The translations under genes and the position numbers were made by a program. 64,000 bases of DNA from positions 248,001-312,000 of the forward strand of contig NZ_MDCO01000009.1 in the NCBI RefSeq assembly GCF_001746205.1, given 5' to 3'. Position 1 is the stretch's first letter, and each line of letters opens with the position of its first letter. The stretch comes from Brachyspira hampsonii. GTDB lineage: Bacteria; Spirochaetota; Brachyspiria; Brachyspirales; Brachyspiraceae. Below the pieces are notes generated by a model that made no database searches, was not told the DNA's origin, and saw only the letters and a list, made by a program, of their open reading frames with translations. Shown one piece after another: positions 1 through 7,809 of the stretch.

Positions 1-1
1 T

Positions 2-88
2 GCACTTTCTACAATACTTACTATCACAACCATTATATCGCTTATTATATTTTTTAAAATCAGCAGTAAAAAAGAAATTACATTATAA
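2..88 (+). CDS. C-terminal end of a membrane protein (partial)
   Basis: An open frame enters from the left edge and stops at TAA 86-88. The 28 visible residues are a hydrophobic helix (TILTITTIISLIIFF) followed by a short basic tail (KISSKKE), which is the typical end of a polytopic transporter or permease. It is followed by AT-rich DNA and then by a terminator-like hairpin. The family cannot be told from so short a piece, and the frame could be chance. Confidence 0.35.
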   Translation, partial: ALSTILTITTIISLIIFFKISSKKEITL

Positions 89-258
89 TAATATAACATG
101 CTATTTATTTGTATTATATGTAATATAAAAAATAAGTTTATTAAATTTATATTATTTATTTTTTTAATATTTTAAAAATTTATATTGACAAAAACCATAT
201 ATAGTATACTATACATTATAGATTGTTTTTATTTTTTATCATATGTTTTCTTAAAAAG

Positions 259-293
259 CCTACCATAATAAACCCCATTTATTATATGGTAGG
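259..293. terminator. Bidirectional rho-independent terminator
   Basis: A 9-bp stem (CCTACCATA 259-267 with TATGGTAGG 285-293) has a T-run on the + side (TATTTTTTT) and an A-run on the left that serves as the U-run for the - strand. It lies between the gene ending at 88 (+) and the gene ending at 312 (-). Confidence 0.7.
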
Positions 294-311
294 TATTTTT
301 TTATTCTTATA

Positions 312-548
312 TCATTTATTAATACTAAGTAAAAACTCCCTAGCAACAAATATGCTAAATACAACAAGTATAGCAGCACTTATCCCCGCACTTATATAAG
401 GATTAATTCCAAATAATAATGATATTATAGCCGTAGTAACTATTGACAGCACTATAATAATTATTTCAAATATGATAAGGAGAAATAATCTCTTTTTATT
501 TATATGTTTTTTCTCTTCAGGTTTTTTGTATGGTATTGGTTTTCTCAT
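312..548 (-). CDS. Small membrane protein with two TM segments, unknown function
   Basis: A 78-aa protein with a basic N-terminus (MRKPIPYKKPEEKKH) and two hydrophobic segments (about residues 20-43 and 48-68). I chose the ATG at 548 because a good ribosome-binding site (GGAAG) sits just upstream and because the longer frame to 614 would run into the end of birA. It lies 23 bp downstream of birA on the same strand, so it is probably cotranscribed with it. No family is recognised. Confidence 0.65.
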   Translation of the reverse strand: MRKPIPYKKPEEKKHINKKRLFLLIIFEIIIIVLSIVTTAIISLLFGINPYISAGISAAILVVFSIFVAREFLLSINK

Positions 549-571
549 AATTACCTTCCGTTTATTAATTT

Positions 572-1339
572 TTAATAATTTGTATCTATATCTAAAGAAG
601 CTCTGGATATCCAAGTTTCATCTTTACCATTAACTTCAACTTGTAAATATCCTTCTTCAGTTATTCCTTTTACATAAGCATATATTTCAGTATTATCTTT
701 TATAGCCTTTATGGTTTTTCCTATCATTTTACTATACTCTTTAAAATATTCTGATAACTTTTTACTTCCTGTATAAATATCTTCAAAATAATAAATCAAA
801 TCTTTATAAAAACTTTCTAATTTAGCCTTTTTATTAGTTTCTATATACAATGAAGTAGCTTTATTTCTTATACTCAAATCAAAATCTTCCATTCTTTGAT
901 ATAAATTAACTCCCGTCCCTATAACACATGCATTTGTATTTTCAAAAGATGTAACTTGTATAAGTGTTCCTGATATTTTTTTATTATCTACCAAAACATC
1001 ATTAGGCCATTTAACATGAGCATCAACATTATATTTTTCTCTTAAACATTTACTCAATGCTATACCCGGCAGAAAACTTAAAGCCTCTTTTTTATAAGGA
1101 GAATAAACTAAAATACTAAACCATAATCCTAAATTATTATTAGATTCCCATTTATTACCATAGCTGCCCTTTCCTGATGTCTGTACTAATGCTATATATA
1201 CACTGCCCTCTTCCAACTTCATACCATTATTCAAATCTTCTATCATTTTTTTATTTGTACTTTCTAATGATTCAAATAATAAAGTATTTTGTCCGTATAT
1301 TTTAGTATTTAAATTTTCTGTAAATATGTTAACTTTCAT
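572..1339 (-). CDS. birA: Biotin--[acetyl-CoA-carboxylase] ligase (BirA), catalytic domain only
   Basis: A 255-aa cytoplasmic enzyme that activates biotin to biotinyl-AMP and transfers it to the lysine of biotin carrier domains. The class motifs are present: STN at 27-29, the biotin/ATP loop TSGKGSYGNKW at 54-64 (usual GRGRxGRxW), KWPNDV at 110-115, KKISGTL at 120-126 and GTGVN at 141-145. There is no N-terminal winged helix, so this is the monofunctional ligase and not the bifunctional repressor. A C-terminal SH3-like domain follows from about residue 205. Confidence 0.93.
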   Translation of the reverse strand: MKVNIFTENLNTKIYGQNTLLFESLESTNKKMIEDLNNGMKLEEGSVYIALVQTSGKGSYGNKWESNNNLGLWFSILVYSPYKKEALSFLPGIALSKCLREKYNVDAHVKWPNDVLVDNKKISGTLIQVTSFENTNACVIGTGVNLYQRMEDFDLSIRNKATSLYIETNKKAKLESFYKDLIYYFEDIYTGSKKLSEYFKEYSKMIGKTIKAIKDNTEIYAYVKGITEEGYLQVEVNGKDETWISRASLDIDTNY

Positions 1340-1514
1340 TTTTTTATTATATAATTAAATAATCATTATATCAATATTATGATAACTATATTTTAGTATT
1401 TTTATTTATTGACTTTTATATAATATTAGAGTAGCATATTATGCGATAATACTATTAATAGTTATAAATCAATTAAAAAAAGATGTTATAAAAATAAAAA
1501 AAATACTAATATTA

Positions 1515-1748
1515 ATGATGATTATTTCTTCAATACTCTTTGTATCATGAGCTAATTCTTCAAAAACATCTGAAACTGAAAACAAACCAATATATGTTGG
1601 AATAGATGTTGATTTTACTCCTTTCGGATATTTAAATAGTGACGGACAAATAGGCGGATTTGATTATAGTATAATGAGTGAGATTGCAAAATTATCAGAA
1701 TTGAATGCAGAGTTTGTTCATATGCAGTTTAATTTTTTATTAAATTAA
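1515..1748 (+). pseudogene. Decayed family 3 solute-binding lipoprotein (amino-acid ABC transporter)
   Basis: One frame reads a signal peptide (MMIISSILFVS), then TGA at 1548-1550, then ANSSKTSETENKP followed by IYVGIDVDFTPFGYLNSDG and IGGFDYSIMSEIAKLS. This is the N-terminus of a family 3 extracellular amino-acid-binding protein. The TGA sits exactly where the lipobox cysteine should be, one base change from TGT/TGC. The frame then ends at TAA 1746-1748 after fewer than 70 residues of a domain that is normally about 230. The original start upstream is also unclear. This is a dead gene fragment: nonsense mutation plus 3' loss. Confidence 0.75.
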
Positions 1749-1829
1749 GCTGCATAGATTTTTTATAGGATCTTTATAGTTTTTATAAACATATTAAAAA
1801 CTTAGAAATGTTTATATACTAAACTGCAT
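1722..1829. repeat. Short inverted repeats at the broken end of the pseudogene
   Basis: ATGCAGTTTAAT (1722-1733) can pair with ATTAAGCTGCAT (1744-1755, one mismatch), and TAAACTGCAT recurs at 1820-1829. They lie exactly where the solute-binding homology stops and may mark the deletion junction. The rest of 1756-1946 is AT-rich with no gene that I can see. Confidence 0.4.
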
Positions 1830-1947
1830 TATCATAAAGTTAATAAAATGTATTATAATAAAAACATCAATAAAATAGTTTAAGAGAAAATAAGAAACAA
1901 AGAGAATGAGTTAAAATTATATAAAAATAATTATCATATATAAAATC

Positions 1948-1985
1948 AAAACTCCTCAATATTTTTTATAATACTGAGGAGTTTT
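1948..1985 (-). terminator. Rho-independent terminator of the gene at 2007-2879
   Basis: An 11-bp stem (AAAACTCCTCA 1948-1958 with TGAGGAGTTTT 1975-1985) lies 22 bp past the stop codon of the - strand gene and is followed on that strand by TTGATTTTATA. Confidence 0.75.
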
Positions 1986-2006
1986 ATGCATTACAGCAAA
2001 TATTTT

Positions 2007-2879
2007 TTACTGTAATGTTACAACATAATTCCATTGAGGAACAGGATATCTTCCTGCTTTTCCAACTGATCTGCCGTTAGCATCTGTAATTTCTGCTTCG
2101 GCATATAATAAGTATCTTCCTTTAGGCAAATAATTTCCGCTTGCAGAAGTTCTTCCTGCGAAGTAGAATTGTGTTTGAGCCTGTCCGTCCAATACATATA
2201 TTTTAGGCAAATAGAATACTAAATCTCTGCTTAATATATTATAATTATTATCTACTCTTCTAGCATATACTCTTATTTTAGCATATTTTCCTTCAGCAGG
2301 AGATTTTACTGCTAAAGTTATTAAAACAGGGTTATTTCTAGTAGCAACAAATCTGTCATTATAATTAATAATGAACGAACTTATTCTTACATTTGTTTCT
2401 GCAGAAACTGCTGTATCCATCATCATATTATTATTAGGTCTAAGAGTATTAGAACTTGTTACTAAAACAGTATTTTCAGTATTATAAGTATAAGCTGAAC
2501 CGCTATTGTTTGGCTTAGCTTCAGAAGGTCTTATATCTGGTATATCAAGATTGTTTCCAGCCTCATACAATCCATTATCTGTAAGATTTATAGAAGAATC
2601 TTTATTTGTTGACTTAGTATTAGTATTATTATCTGATAATATAGTATTATTCGTAGCTAAGAAATCTTTTTCTTCAGGGGTTATATCCTCACCGAATATA
2701 TCATCTGTTGTTAAAGTATCTTCAGGCATATCATTAGTATCAGAAGCCCCAAAATCTAGAACAGGTATATTACTGCTGCTCAATATACTTTTAGTAATAA
2801 AAAAACCCGCAGCTAAAACTACAAGTAATATTACTATTATAATTATAGGTTTTAATTTTGCTTTCATTTCGTTAGACAT
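2007..2879 (-). CDS. N-terminally anchored periplasmic protein, unknown function
   Basis: A 290-aa protein. A short cytoplasmic start (MSNEMKAKLK) precedes one membrane helix at about 11-29. A long acidic, Asn/Ser/Thr-rich low-complexity linker follows (about 45-150). A C-terminal region (about 165-290) is rich in alternating hydrophobic residues and Gly/Tyr (KGRYLLYAEAEI, GRYPVPQWNYVV) and looks like a beta-sandwich. The layout suggests a type II membrane anchor presenting an Ig-like domain in the periplasm. No family is recognised. A 129-aa frame on the other strand (2506-2895) is a shadow. Confidence 0.75.
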   Translation of the reverse strand: MSNEMKAKLKPIIIIVILLVVLAAGFFITKSILSSSNIPVLDFGASDTNDMPEDTLTTDDIFGEDITPEEKDFLATNNTILSDNNTNTKSTNKDSSINLTDNGLYEAGNNLDIPDIRPSEAKPNNSGSAYTYNTENTVLVTSSNTLRPNNNMMMDTAVSAETNVRISSFIINYNDRFVATRNNPVLITLAVKSPAEGKYAKIRVYARRVDNNYNILSRDLVFYLPKIYVLDGQAQTQFYFAGRTSASGNYLPKGRYLLYAEAEITDANGRSVGKAGRYPVPQWNYVVTLQ

Positions 2880-2973
2880 AAATTCCCATCCATGATTATA
2901 AATTATTATATTAATTTTTCGGTAAAAATATAAATTGTTTAATAAAAAAATATAATTATAAGATGAAAATTAT

Positions 2974-3903
2974 TTAATCCCATAAGAAACTTTTTAATTC
3001 TTTAGATAAATTAAGCCCAGCAAGTTTCTTTATAGCCTTTATTTGAATTTGTCTTACCCTTTCTCTTGTAATGTTTAATTCTTTTCCTGTATCTTCAAGA
3101 GTTTTAGCTTCTTTTCCGTATAATCCGTATCTTGATATAATTACTGTCCTTTCTTTTTCATCTAAACATTTAAGTGCCTCTGTTAAAGTATCTCTCAGAC
3201 TATCCATAAATGCTTTCTGATGCGGTGAAGGGAAATTTTTATCTTCTATAATAGAAGTCATATCATTATTATCAGAATTTCTGAAAAAAGAATCAACACT
3301 CGCAGTATCCTGAGTAAATATCATTATATACGATAGAGTTTTTCTATCTATTTTCATTTCTTTAGCTATTTCATCTATTGTAGGATCTCTGCCTAATTTC
3401 TGAGTAAGTATTTTTGAAGTTTGTATGCTCTTTTTTATCAGCCTTGCTATATGCATAGGAAATCTAATAATATGCCTTTTACTTGATATTTCTTTAACTA
3501 TGCTCTGCTTTATCCACCAAACACCGTAAGTAGAAAATTTAAATCCTTTTTTATATTCAAATCTTTTGACAGCCTCTATAAGACCTATATTACCCTCGTC
3601 TATAATATCAATAAAAGGTACTCCGCTGTTATAATATCTCTTTGCTATGCTTATTACGAGTCTCAAATTAGATTTTACAAGTTTATGCTGTATAGAATCT
3701 ATTTCTTTATCTATCTCTTCTATCTTTTTTAAAGACTCCTCATCATCATTATTTTCCAATGCGGCTCTATTATCCCGGCAAACTTCAAGACGCTGCCATA
3801 AATCAAGTTCTTCTTCTTTAGTGAGTCTTCTTATTTCACCTATTTGCTTTAAATATACGCTAACAGGTCCCTTATACTCTTGATTAATATCTTTTTTTAA
3901 CAA
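2974..3903 (-). CDS. Group 2 sigma-70 factor, RpoS/RpoD-like
   Basis: A 309-aa alternative sigma factor. Region 1.2 (GPVSVYLKQIGEI, 12-24), region 2 (about 75-145, with FSTYGVWWIKQSI for core and -10 recognition), region 3 (about 150-225) and region 4 (about 236-300, helix-turn-helix LEDTGKELNITRERVRQI) are all present. Region 1.1 and the long non-conserved insert of a primary sigma are missing, so this is not the housekeeping RpoD. The start codon is TTG at 3903: the codon just upstream in frame is TAA, GGGA sits 6-7 bases before it, and the next ATG would cut into region 3. By size and layout it resembles RpoS, but spirochaete group 2 sigmas are diverse. Confidence 0.88.
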   Translation of the reverse strand: MLKKDINQEYKGPVSVYLKQIGEIRRLTKEEELDLWQRLEVCRDNRAALENNDDEESLKKIEEIDKEIDSIQHKLVKSNLRLVISIAKRYYNSGVPFIDIIDEGNIGLIEAVKRFEYKKGFKFSTYGVWWIKQSIVKEISSKRHIIRFPMHIARLIKKSIQTSKILTQKLGRDPTIDEIAKEMKIDRKTLSYIMIFTQDTASVDSFFRNSDNNDMTSIIEDKNFPSPHQKAFMDSLRDTLTEALKCLDEKERTVIISRYGLYGKEAKTLEDTGKELNITRERVRQIQIKAIKKLAGLNLSKELKSFLWD

Positions 3904-3936
3904 TTACTTTCCCTAAAACAAAAAAACATTACTATT

Positions 3937-3964
3937 AGGATATAAGATTTTTCTAAATTGTCAA
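3937..3964 (-). promoter_or_regulatory. Promoter of the group 2 sigma gene
   Basis: On the - strand TTGACA (3959-3964) is followed after 16 bases by TATCCT (3937-3942), about 34 bases before the TTG start of the sigma gene. The -35 is perfect and the -10 is weak. Confidence 0.45.
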
Positions 3965-3983
3965 GTATATAATATATATTTAA

Positions 3984-5420
3984 TTATAAAGGACAATCAA
4001 ATATACGAGCATTCCTAACATTTTCTAAATATCTAATAAATATATAAAAAATTATAGGGTCAATCTTTATATCATATCCTAAAAAATTCTCATACATATA
4101 AGATATTACATCATTCACTATATTTCCCGAACTATCCTTAGATATTCTAGCATATAAACTATCATAAGAATCTACTATCTCCAAAGCTTTGGCAGGAAAA
4201 TATGATAATGCAGTTAAATTATCAATATCATTAGCATCATAAGTTAATATGTTTTCTATATTATTATAACTCTTATTTGCAAACTGTTTATTATACATAT
4301 TTGTAAATGTACCATATCCATTTCCATAATATTCATGATGAAGTCCTACTGTAGTATATGTATATTCATTCTGTGCCATACAGTATTTAAGTAAATTGAA
4401 TCCTAATACAGCATGATTATCTCCTTCATTACTGCTAACTATAGGAATATTAGGAAGTATGTCTACAAGTGCTATATCATGCCAAAAAGCAGCCCTAGCA
4501 TAATACTTTATCTCGTTTTGCTCTATTTTTCTAAAACCTACTTTAGATATATCTTCTATTCTATCTGCTTTGGTAAGTAAATTATATTTTTTGCCTATTT
4601 CATTATAATAGGAATAATATTTCTTCTTATAATCTACCCTTAATTTAGAAGCTACGCCTCTTGATATCTCTTCATTATAATAATATAAAAACTCTACCAT
4701 CATAACAAATACTCTGTTGCTATGGCATATTACATTATCATCTTTAAATGATGAAATATTATTGAATATAACTGTATCACTATGCTCTTTATCTAATATA
4801 TTAACTATAGTGCCTATAATATCTGCAAAAAGAAGATCATCTTTCTTAACATTTTGATAGTTTTTTAAGTCCGATATATTATTCTGTTTTATATAATTCA
4901 AATGGTATATTAAATTTAATCTTTCTATAATGCCTATATCTGTTAAAATATTACCTATTAATTTCGCTAATTCCAAATCTATTTTATTCTGCGTTATAAA
5001 TAATTTTAATTTATTAAATAATTCTTTTAGATAATCTATTCTTTCTATATTTCTTATTGAAATTAATTCGTTAAAATGGCTATCATAATATTCTTTATCC
5101 GTTTCAAATTTACAGTTTTTATACAATGAATAAAAAATATTAATATCATGTATATCGGCATGCTGTTTATTTAAATCTATATTTAATTGATTGCCTATTA
5201 TTGACATTAATGATTTATCTACATAAATTGAAGATTTCTTAATATATTCAGATTCATCTAATTGCAATAAAACATCTTCTATCTGTTCACAAGGTACTAC
5301 ACTCAATATACCATCTTCATTAATAATAATAATATCCAACCTCATATCTTTTATGCTGTCAATATTATTCTTTATTTTCTGCAAATCTATTAAAGAATAT
5401 TTTTTTAAATCTACTATCAT
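3984..5420 (-). CDS. HD-GYP-type phosphodiesterase-like protein
   Basis: A 478-aa soluble protein. The C-terminal half carries the HD-GYP pattern: HSNRV (about 233-237), the metal pair FWHD (314-315), HAVLGFNLL (336-344), HHE (361-363) followed by GNGYG, and DSYDSL (about 407). HD-GYP proteins hydrolyse cyclic di-GMP. Here the GYP proline is replaced by glycine (GYG), so activity is uncertain. The N-terminal ~225 residues (including QNKIDLELAKLIGNIL) resemble nothing I know. I prefer the ATG at 5420, with GGA seven bases upstream, over the TTG at 5438. It lies immediately upstream of the sigma gene. Confidence 0.75.
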   Translation of the reverse strand: MIVDLKKYSLIDLQKIKNNIDSIKDMRLDIIIINEDGILSVVPCEQIEDVLLQLDESEYIKKSSIYVDKSLMSIIGNQLNIDLNKQHADIHDINIFYSLYKNCKFETDKEYYDSHFNELISIRNIERIDYLKELFNKLKLFITQNKIDLELAKLIGNILTDIGIIERLNLIYHLNYIKQNNISDLKNYQNVKKDDLLFADIIGTIVNILDKEHSDTVIFNNISSFKDDNVICHSNRVFVMMVEFLYYYNEEISRGVASKLRVDYKKKYYSYYNEIGKKYNLLTKADRIEDISKVGFRKIEQNEIKYYARAAFWHDIALVDILPNIPIVSSNEGDNHAVLGFNLLKYCMAQNEYTYTTVGLHHEYYGNGYGTFTNMYNKQFANKSYNNIENILTYDANDIDNLTALSYFPAKALEIVDSYDSLYARISKDSSGNIVNDVISYMYENFLGYDIKIDPIIFYIFIRYLENVRNARIFDCPL

Positions 5421-5514
5421 ATAACATTCCATTAACAAATTATACTTGATAATATTTTATATTATTTTACATTAATTACTAGTTTATTTTTATTTTTTTA
5501 AATAATTTTTTATG

Positions 5515-5542
5515 TTGATATTTATACGATTTTTGTTATATT
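5515..5542 (+). promoter_or_regulatory. Promoter for the PepSY-like gene cluster
   Basis: TTGATA (5515-5520), 16-base spacer, TATATT (5537-5542). Transcription would start near 5550, just ahead of the small ORF at 5565. Confidence 0.5.
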
Positions 5543-5564
5543 AACGGTGTGGCATTAAATAAAA

Positions 5565-5774
5565 ATGAAAAGAGAAGTAATATTATTTATTCTTATTAGT
5601 ATGTACTTATTTTTATACGATAATTTTATTCCTAAAAAGTCAGTTTATTTTATAAATGACTGTTTTAATTGTAAAAATATAATAAATATATATGAAACAG
5701 CTGAATTTTATGAAGTAATATTAAATGATAATATAGTAATACATTTTGATTTAGATTGTACAGAAAACTTATGA
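5565..5774 (+). CDS. Half-length PepSY-like secreted protein
   Basis: 69 aa: a hydrophobic leader (REVILFILISMYLFLY), then a stretch (FINDCFNCKNIINIYETAEFYE, followed by VILNDNIVIHFDL) that aligns with the first repeat of the next gene's product (YEIALDNGVEIEF). It contains only one of the two repeats seen in its neighbours and has two extra cysteines. It is either a truncated relic or a minimal single-repeat member. The ribosome-binding site is weak (GGTGTGG 11-16 bases upstream), but a promoter sits directly in front and the next gene starts 30 bp later. Confidence 0.55.
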   Translation: MKREVILFILISMYLFLYDNFIPKKSVYFINDCFNCKNIINIYETAEFYEVILNDNIVIHFDLDCTENL

Positions 5775-5804
5775 TGCTAATTAAAAATAAAAACAAGAGG
5801 AAAC

Positions 5805-6230
5805 ATGAACAAAAAAATAATATTATTATTTTTAACAGTGTCTATTTTCGCATACGCTGATGGAATGTATATTGCCCCAAATCAACTGCCAAGCAATATA
5901 CTTCAGTTTATAAAAACATATTTTCAAAATACTAATATAATTTATGCTGAAATGGACAGAAAAACTTATGAAATAGCATTAGATAATGGAGTAGAAATAG
6001 AGTTCTTTAGAAATGGGGATTTAAAAGAAATAGAAGGAAATTATACTGCTTTGCCTTCAAATATACTTCCTCAATCTGTATCAAATACGGTAGCAAAAAC
6101 ATATCCTAATACTGTAATAACGAAAATAAAAAAGAAATGGAATATATACGAAGTAAAGCTAAATAATATGATGGAGCTTTATATAGATGCCGGCAGCGGA
6201 CAGCTTTTAGGACAGAAATTTGATGATTAA
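5805..6230 (+). CDS. PepSY-like (beta-lactamase-inhibitor-like fold) periplasmic protein
   Basis: 141 aa with a clear signal peptide (MNKKIILLFLTVSIFAYA) and ribosome-binding site AGAGGAA. The mature part holds two similar units, each a 'YP/FQNTxI' helix followed by a Y-x-V-x-L-x-N-G-x-E-L strand pair (residues ~35-70 and ~95-140). This is the pattern of the PepSY-like/DUF2874 family, small secreted proteins with a BLIP-like fold. It is homologous to the product at 7212-7652. The ligand is unknown; the gene sits between a half-length paralogue and an outer-membrane-type protein. Confidence 0.75.
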   Translation: MNKKIILLFLTVSIFAYADGMYIAPNQLPSNILQFIKTYFQNTNIIYAEMDRKTYEIALDNGVEIEFFRNGDLKEIEGNYTALPSNILPQSVSNTVAKTYPNTVITKIKKKWNIYEVKLNNMMELYIDAGSGQLLGQKFDD

Positions 6231-6257
6231 AATATAAGTATAAAAATTGGAGAGATC

Positions 6258-6929
6258 ATGATAAAAAAACATTATATTATAATATATCTATTAATTATAA
6301 TATTAACTATTTCTAATAATGTTTATCCTATAAGGCATGGACTTGATTTTAATGTTAATGTGCCTATAGGAATGGGTATAATGATTCCGCATGGAAATAT
6401 ACCTCAATATAAACCATCAGGAAATGAAGTAAATTTTCAAGGCGGCGTTGGTATAGGATTAGGATATTACTTAGGGATAAGTGATTTAGTGAGCATGAGT
6501 TTTTTAGGTACTTTTTCTTATTCATATAATAAAATAAGCATTCATAAAAATAATATAGATATGAATTATATTTATGAGGCTAATTCACTTACTTTTGGAG
6601 GAATGCCTAAGGTTTATATAGGAGATTTCTCTTTAGGTTTGGATATAGGGATAAGACTTCCTTTAGGTCCTTGTATAACATTACGATATAAAGGAACAGA
6701 TTATAATTTAGGAGGAAACCTAAAACCTAGAACATATTTAAAGTTTGTAGCCGATTATAATATATTTTTCAGAGAAGACATGGCTATAGCTATTGGATTA
6801 TATTTAGGATATGATTGGGGATTTAGGCTTATAAATAAAGATATACCAGAAATTACAAAAGGCGAAGCGTATGGCAATTTAGATTTAGGGATACAAATAG
6901 CTTATAGATATGCTTCTTTCTTCAGATAG
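6258..6929 (+). CDS. Outer-membrane beta-barrel-like protein
   Basis: 223 aa with a signal-like N-terminus (about 1-25). After it, short amphipathic strands alternate with glycine-rich turns (GGVGIGLGYYLG, FSLGLDIGIRLPLG, AIAIGLYLGYDWG, LDLGIQIAYRYA). The end is aromatic (FFR), as in outer-membrane barrels. The size fits an 8-10-stranded porin or adhesin-like barrel. The ribosome-binding site is GGAGAG, and it lies 27 bp after the PepSY-like gene, so they are probably cotranscribed. The family is not identified with certainty. Confidence 0.65.
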   Translation: MIKKHYIIIYLLIIILTISNNVYPIRHGLDFNVNVPIGMGIMIPHGNIPQYKPSGNEVNFQGGVGIGLGYYLGISDLVSMSFLGTFSYSYNKISIHKNNIDMNYIYEANSLTFGGMPKVYIGDFSLGLDIGIRLPLGPCITLRYKGTDYNLGGNLKPRTYLKFVADYNIFFREDMAIAIGLYLGYDWGFRLINKDIPEITKGEAYGNLDLGIQIAYRYASFFR

Positions 6930-6943
6930 AAAATAATAAATTT

Positions 6944-7149
6944 TAAACCACGCGTTAAACTAGTTCTGTAAATAGAGATAAACAATAATTATAATATAAA
7001 CTATAAATTTTTTAATATTTTTACCGCGTGATGTTAAAGTCCATAAATTAAAAAAAGTTTGGGCGGGTATCTTTTTACAGTTTAAGTTTTAAATATAAAT
7101 AAAATTATTTACTTCAAATATAGTTATAAAGTTTAAAGGGCGGGATTTA
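6944..7149 (+). repeat. Modular GC-motif intergenic element, copy A
   Basis: Non-coding copy between two convergent genes. Four landmarks: CACGCG (6949-6954) with CGCGTG (7025-7030), which can pair; the conserved run GTTAAAGTCCATAAA just after; TGGGCGGG from 7060; AAAGGGCGGG from 7136. Motif-to-motif distances are 76, 35 and 76 bases. DNA between the motifs is AT-rich and differs from the other copies. See copies at 40629, 47467 and 47820. Confidence 0.8.
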
Positions 7150-7170
7150 AAATAAATTACAAAAAATAAA

Positions 7171-7201
7171 AAGGCTGCAATCTATAAAAATTACAGCCTA
7201 T
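7171..7201 (-). terminator. Terminator of the PepSY-like gene at 7212-7652
   Basis: AGGCTGCAA (7171-7179) pairs with TTACAGCCT (7191-7199, with a G-U pair). On the - strand it is followed by a U-run (TTTTTATTTTTT). It lies just past the stop codon. Confidence 0.7.
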
Positions 7202-7211
7202 TATAAATTAT

Positions 7212-7652
7212 TTATTTATATCTTTGCCCAAATAATTGTCCGTTTTCAGAGATTAATAATTCCATGCCATTGTTTAATTTTACTTTATAATTACCCCATT
7301 CTCTTTTTATTTTCACTACTATAGATTGAGGATATGTATTTTTTATAGTGCTTAAAACACTTCTTGGTATAATATTTTCAGGAACTCCATTATATTTTCC
7401 ATCTACATTAACCCATTCTCCAGAATATGAAAAATCTATTTTCACCCCATTTGATAATGTTACTTTATATCCACCCTCTTTACTGCTTTTTAATTTAAAA
7501 ACTTGGGTATTAGGGTAAGCAGATTTGATAAAGGACATAGTTTTTTGTGATATGTTATTATCATACTGACCATAATACTGAGATAATGCAGTGATTTGCA
7601 AAACGAAAATCAATGCAATAGTCATAATAATAATATTCTTTTTCATATTCAT
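7212..7652 (-). CDS. PepSY-like periplasmic protein, paralogue of the 5805 gene
   Basis: 146 aa with a signal peptide (about 1-24, ending ITALSQ) and two PepSY-like repeats. The second half, from NGVKIDFSYSG to ELLISENGQLFGQRYK, aligns residue by residue with the protein at 5805-6230 (NGVEIEFFRNG ... GQLLGQKF). The start MNMKK is favoured because AAGGAG lies 9 bases before the first ATG. It has its own terminator and faces the 5565-6929 cluster across a repeat element, so the two PepSY-like units are convergent and separately expressed. Confidence 0.75.
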   Translation of the reverse strand: MNMKKNIIIMTIALIFVLQITALSQYYGQYDNNISQKTMSFIKSAYPNTQVFKLKSSKEGGYKVTLSNGVKIDFSYSGEWVNVDGKYNGVPENIIPRSVLSTIKNTYPQSIVVKIKREWGNYKVKLNNGMELLISENGQLFGQRYK

Positions 7653-7744
7653 AATATGAACTCCTTAAATTTATTTGGTTTATTAGACGAGTTTTTATAT
7701 AAAAAGTTCCCAATAAAATAAAAAAAATTTGATTTAAAATTGAA

Positions 7745-7778
7745 AAAGGCTCAAGTATTAAAACTCAAGCCTTTTATT
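7745..7778 (-). terminator. Terminator of htpG
   Basis: AAAAGGCTCAAG and CTCAAGCCTTTT form a strong hairpin about 30 bases past the htpG stop. Both flanks are A/T runs, so it may also act on the other strand. Confidence 0.75.
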
Positions 7779-7809
7779 ATTTTTTTATAAATTATATATT
7801 TTTTAAGAT

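Noticed and set aside
2506-2895. 129-aa frame on the + strand
   Set aside because: Antisense to the anchored protein at 2007-2879; Ser/Leu/Ile/Val-rich translation typical of a shadow frame, with no ribosome-binding site.
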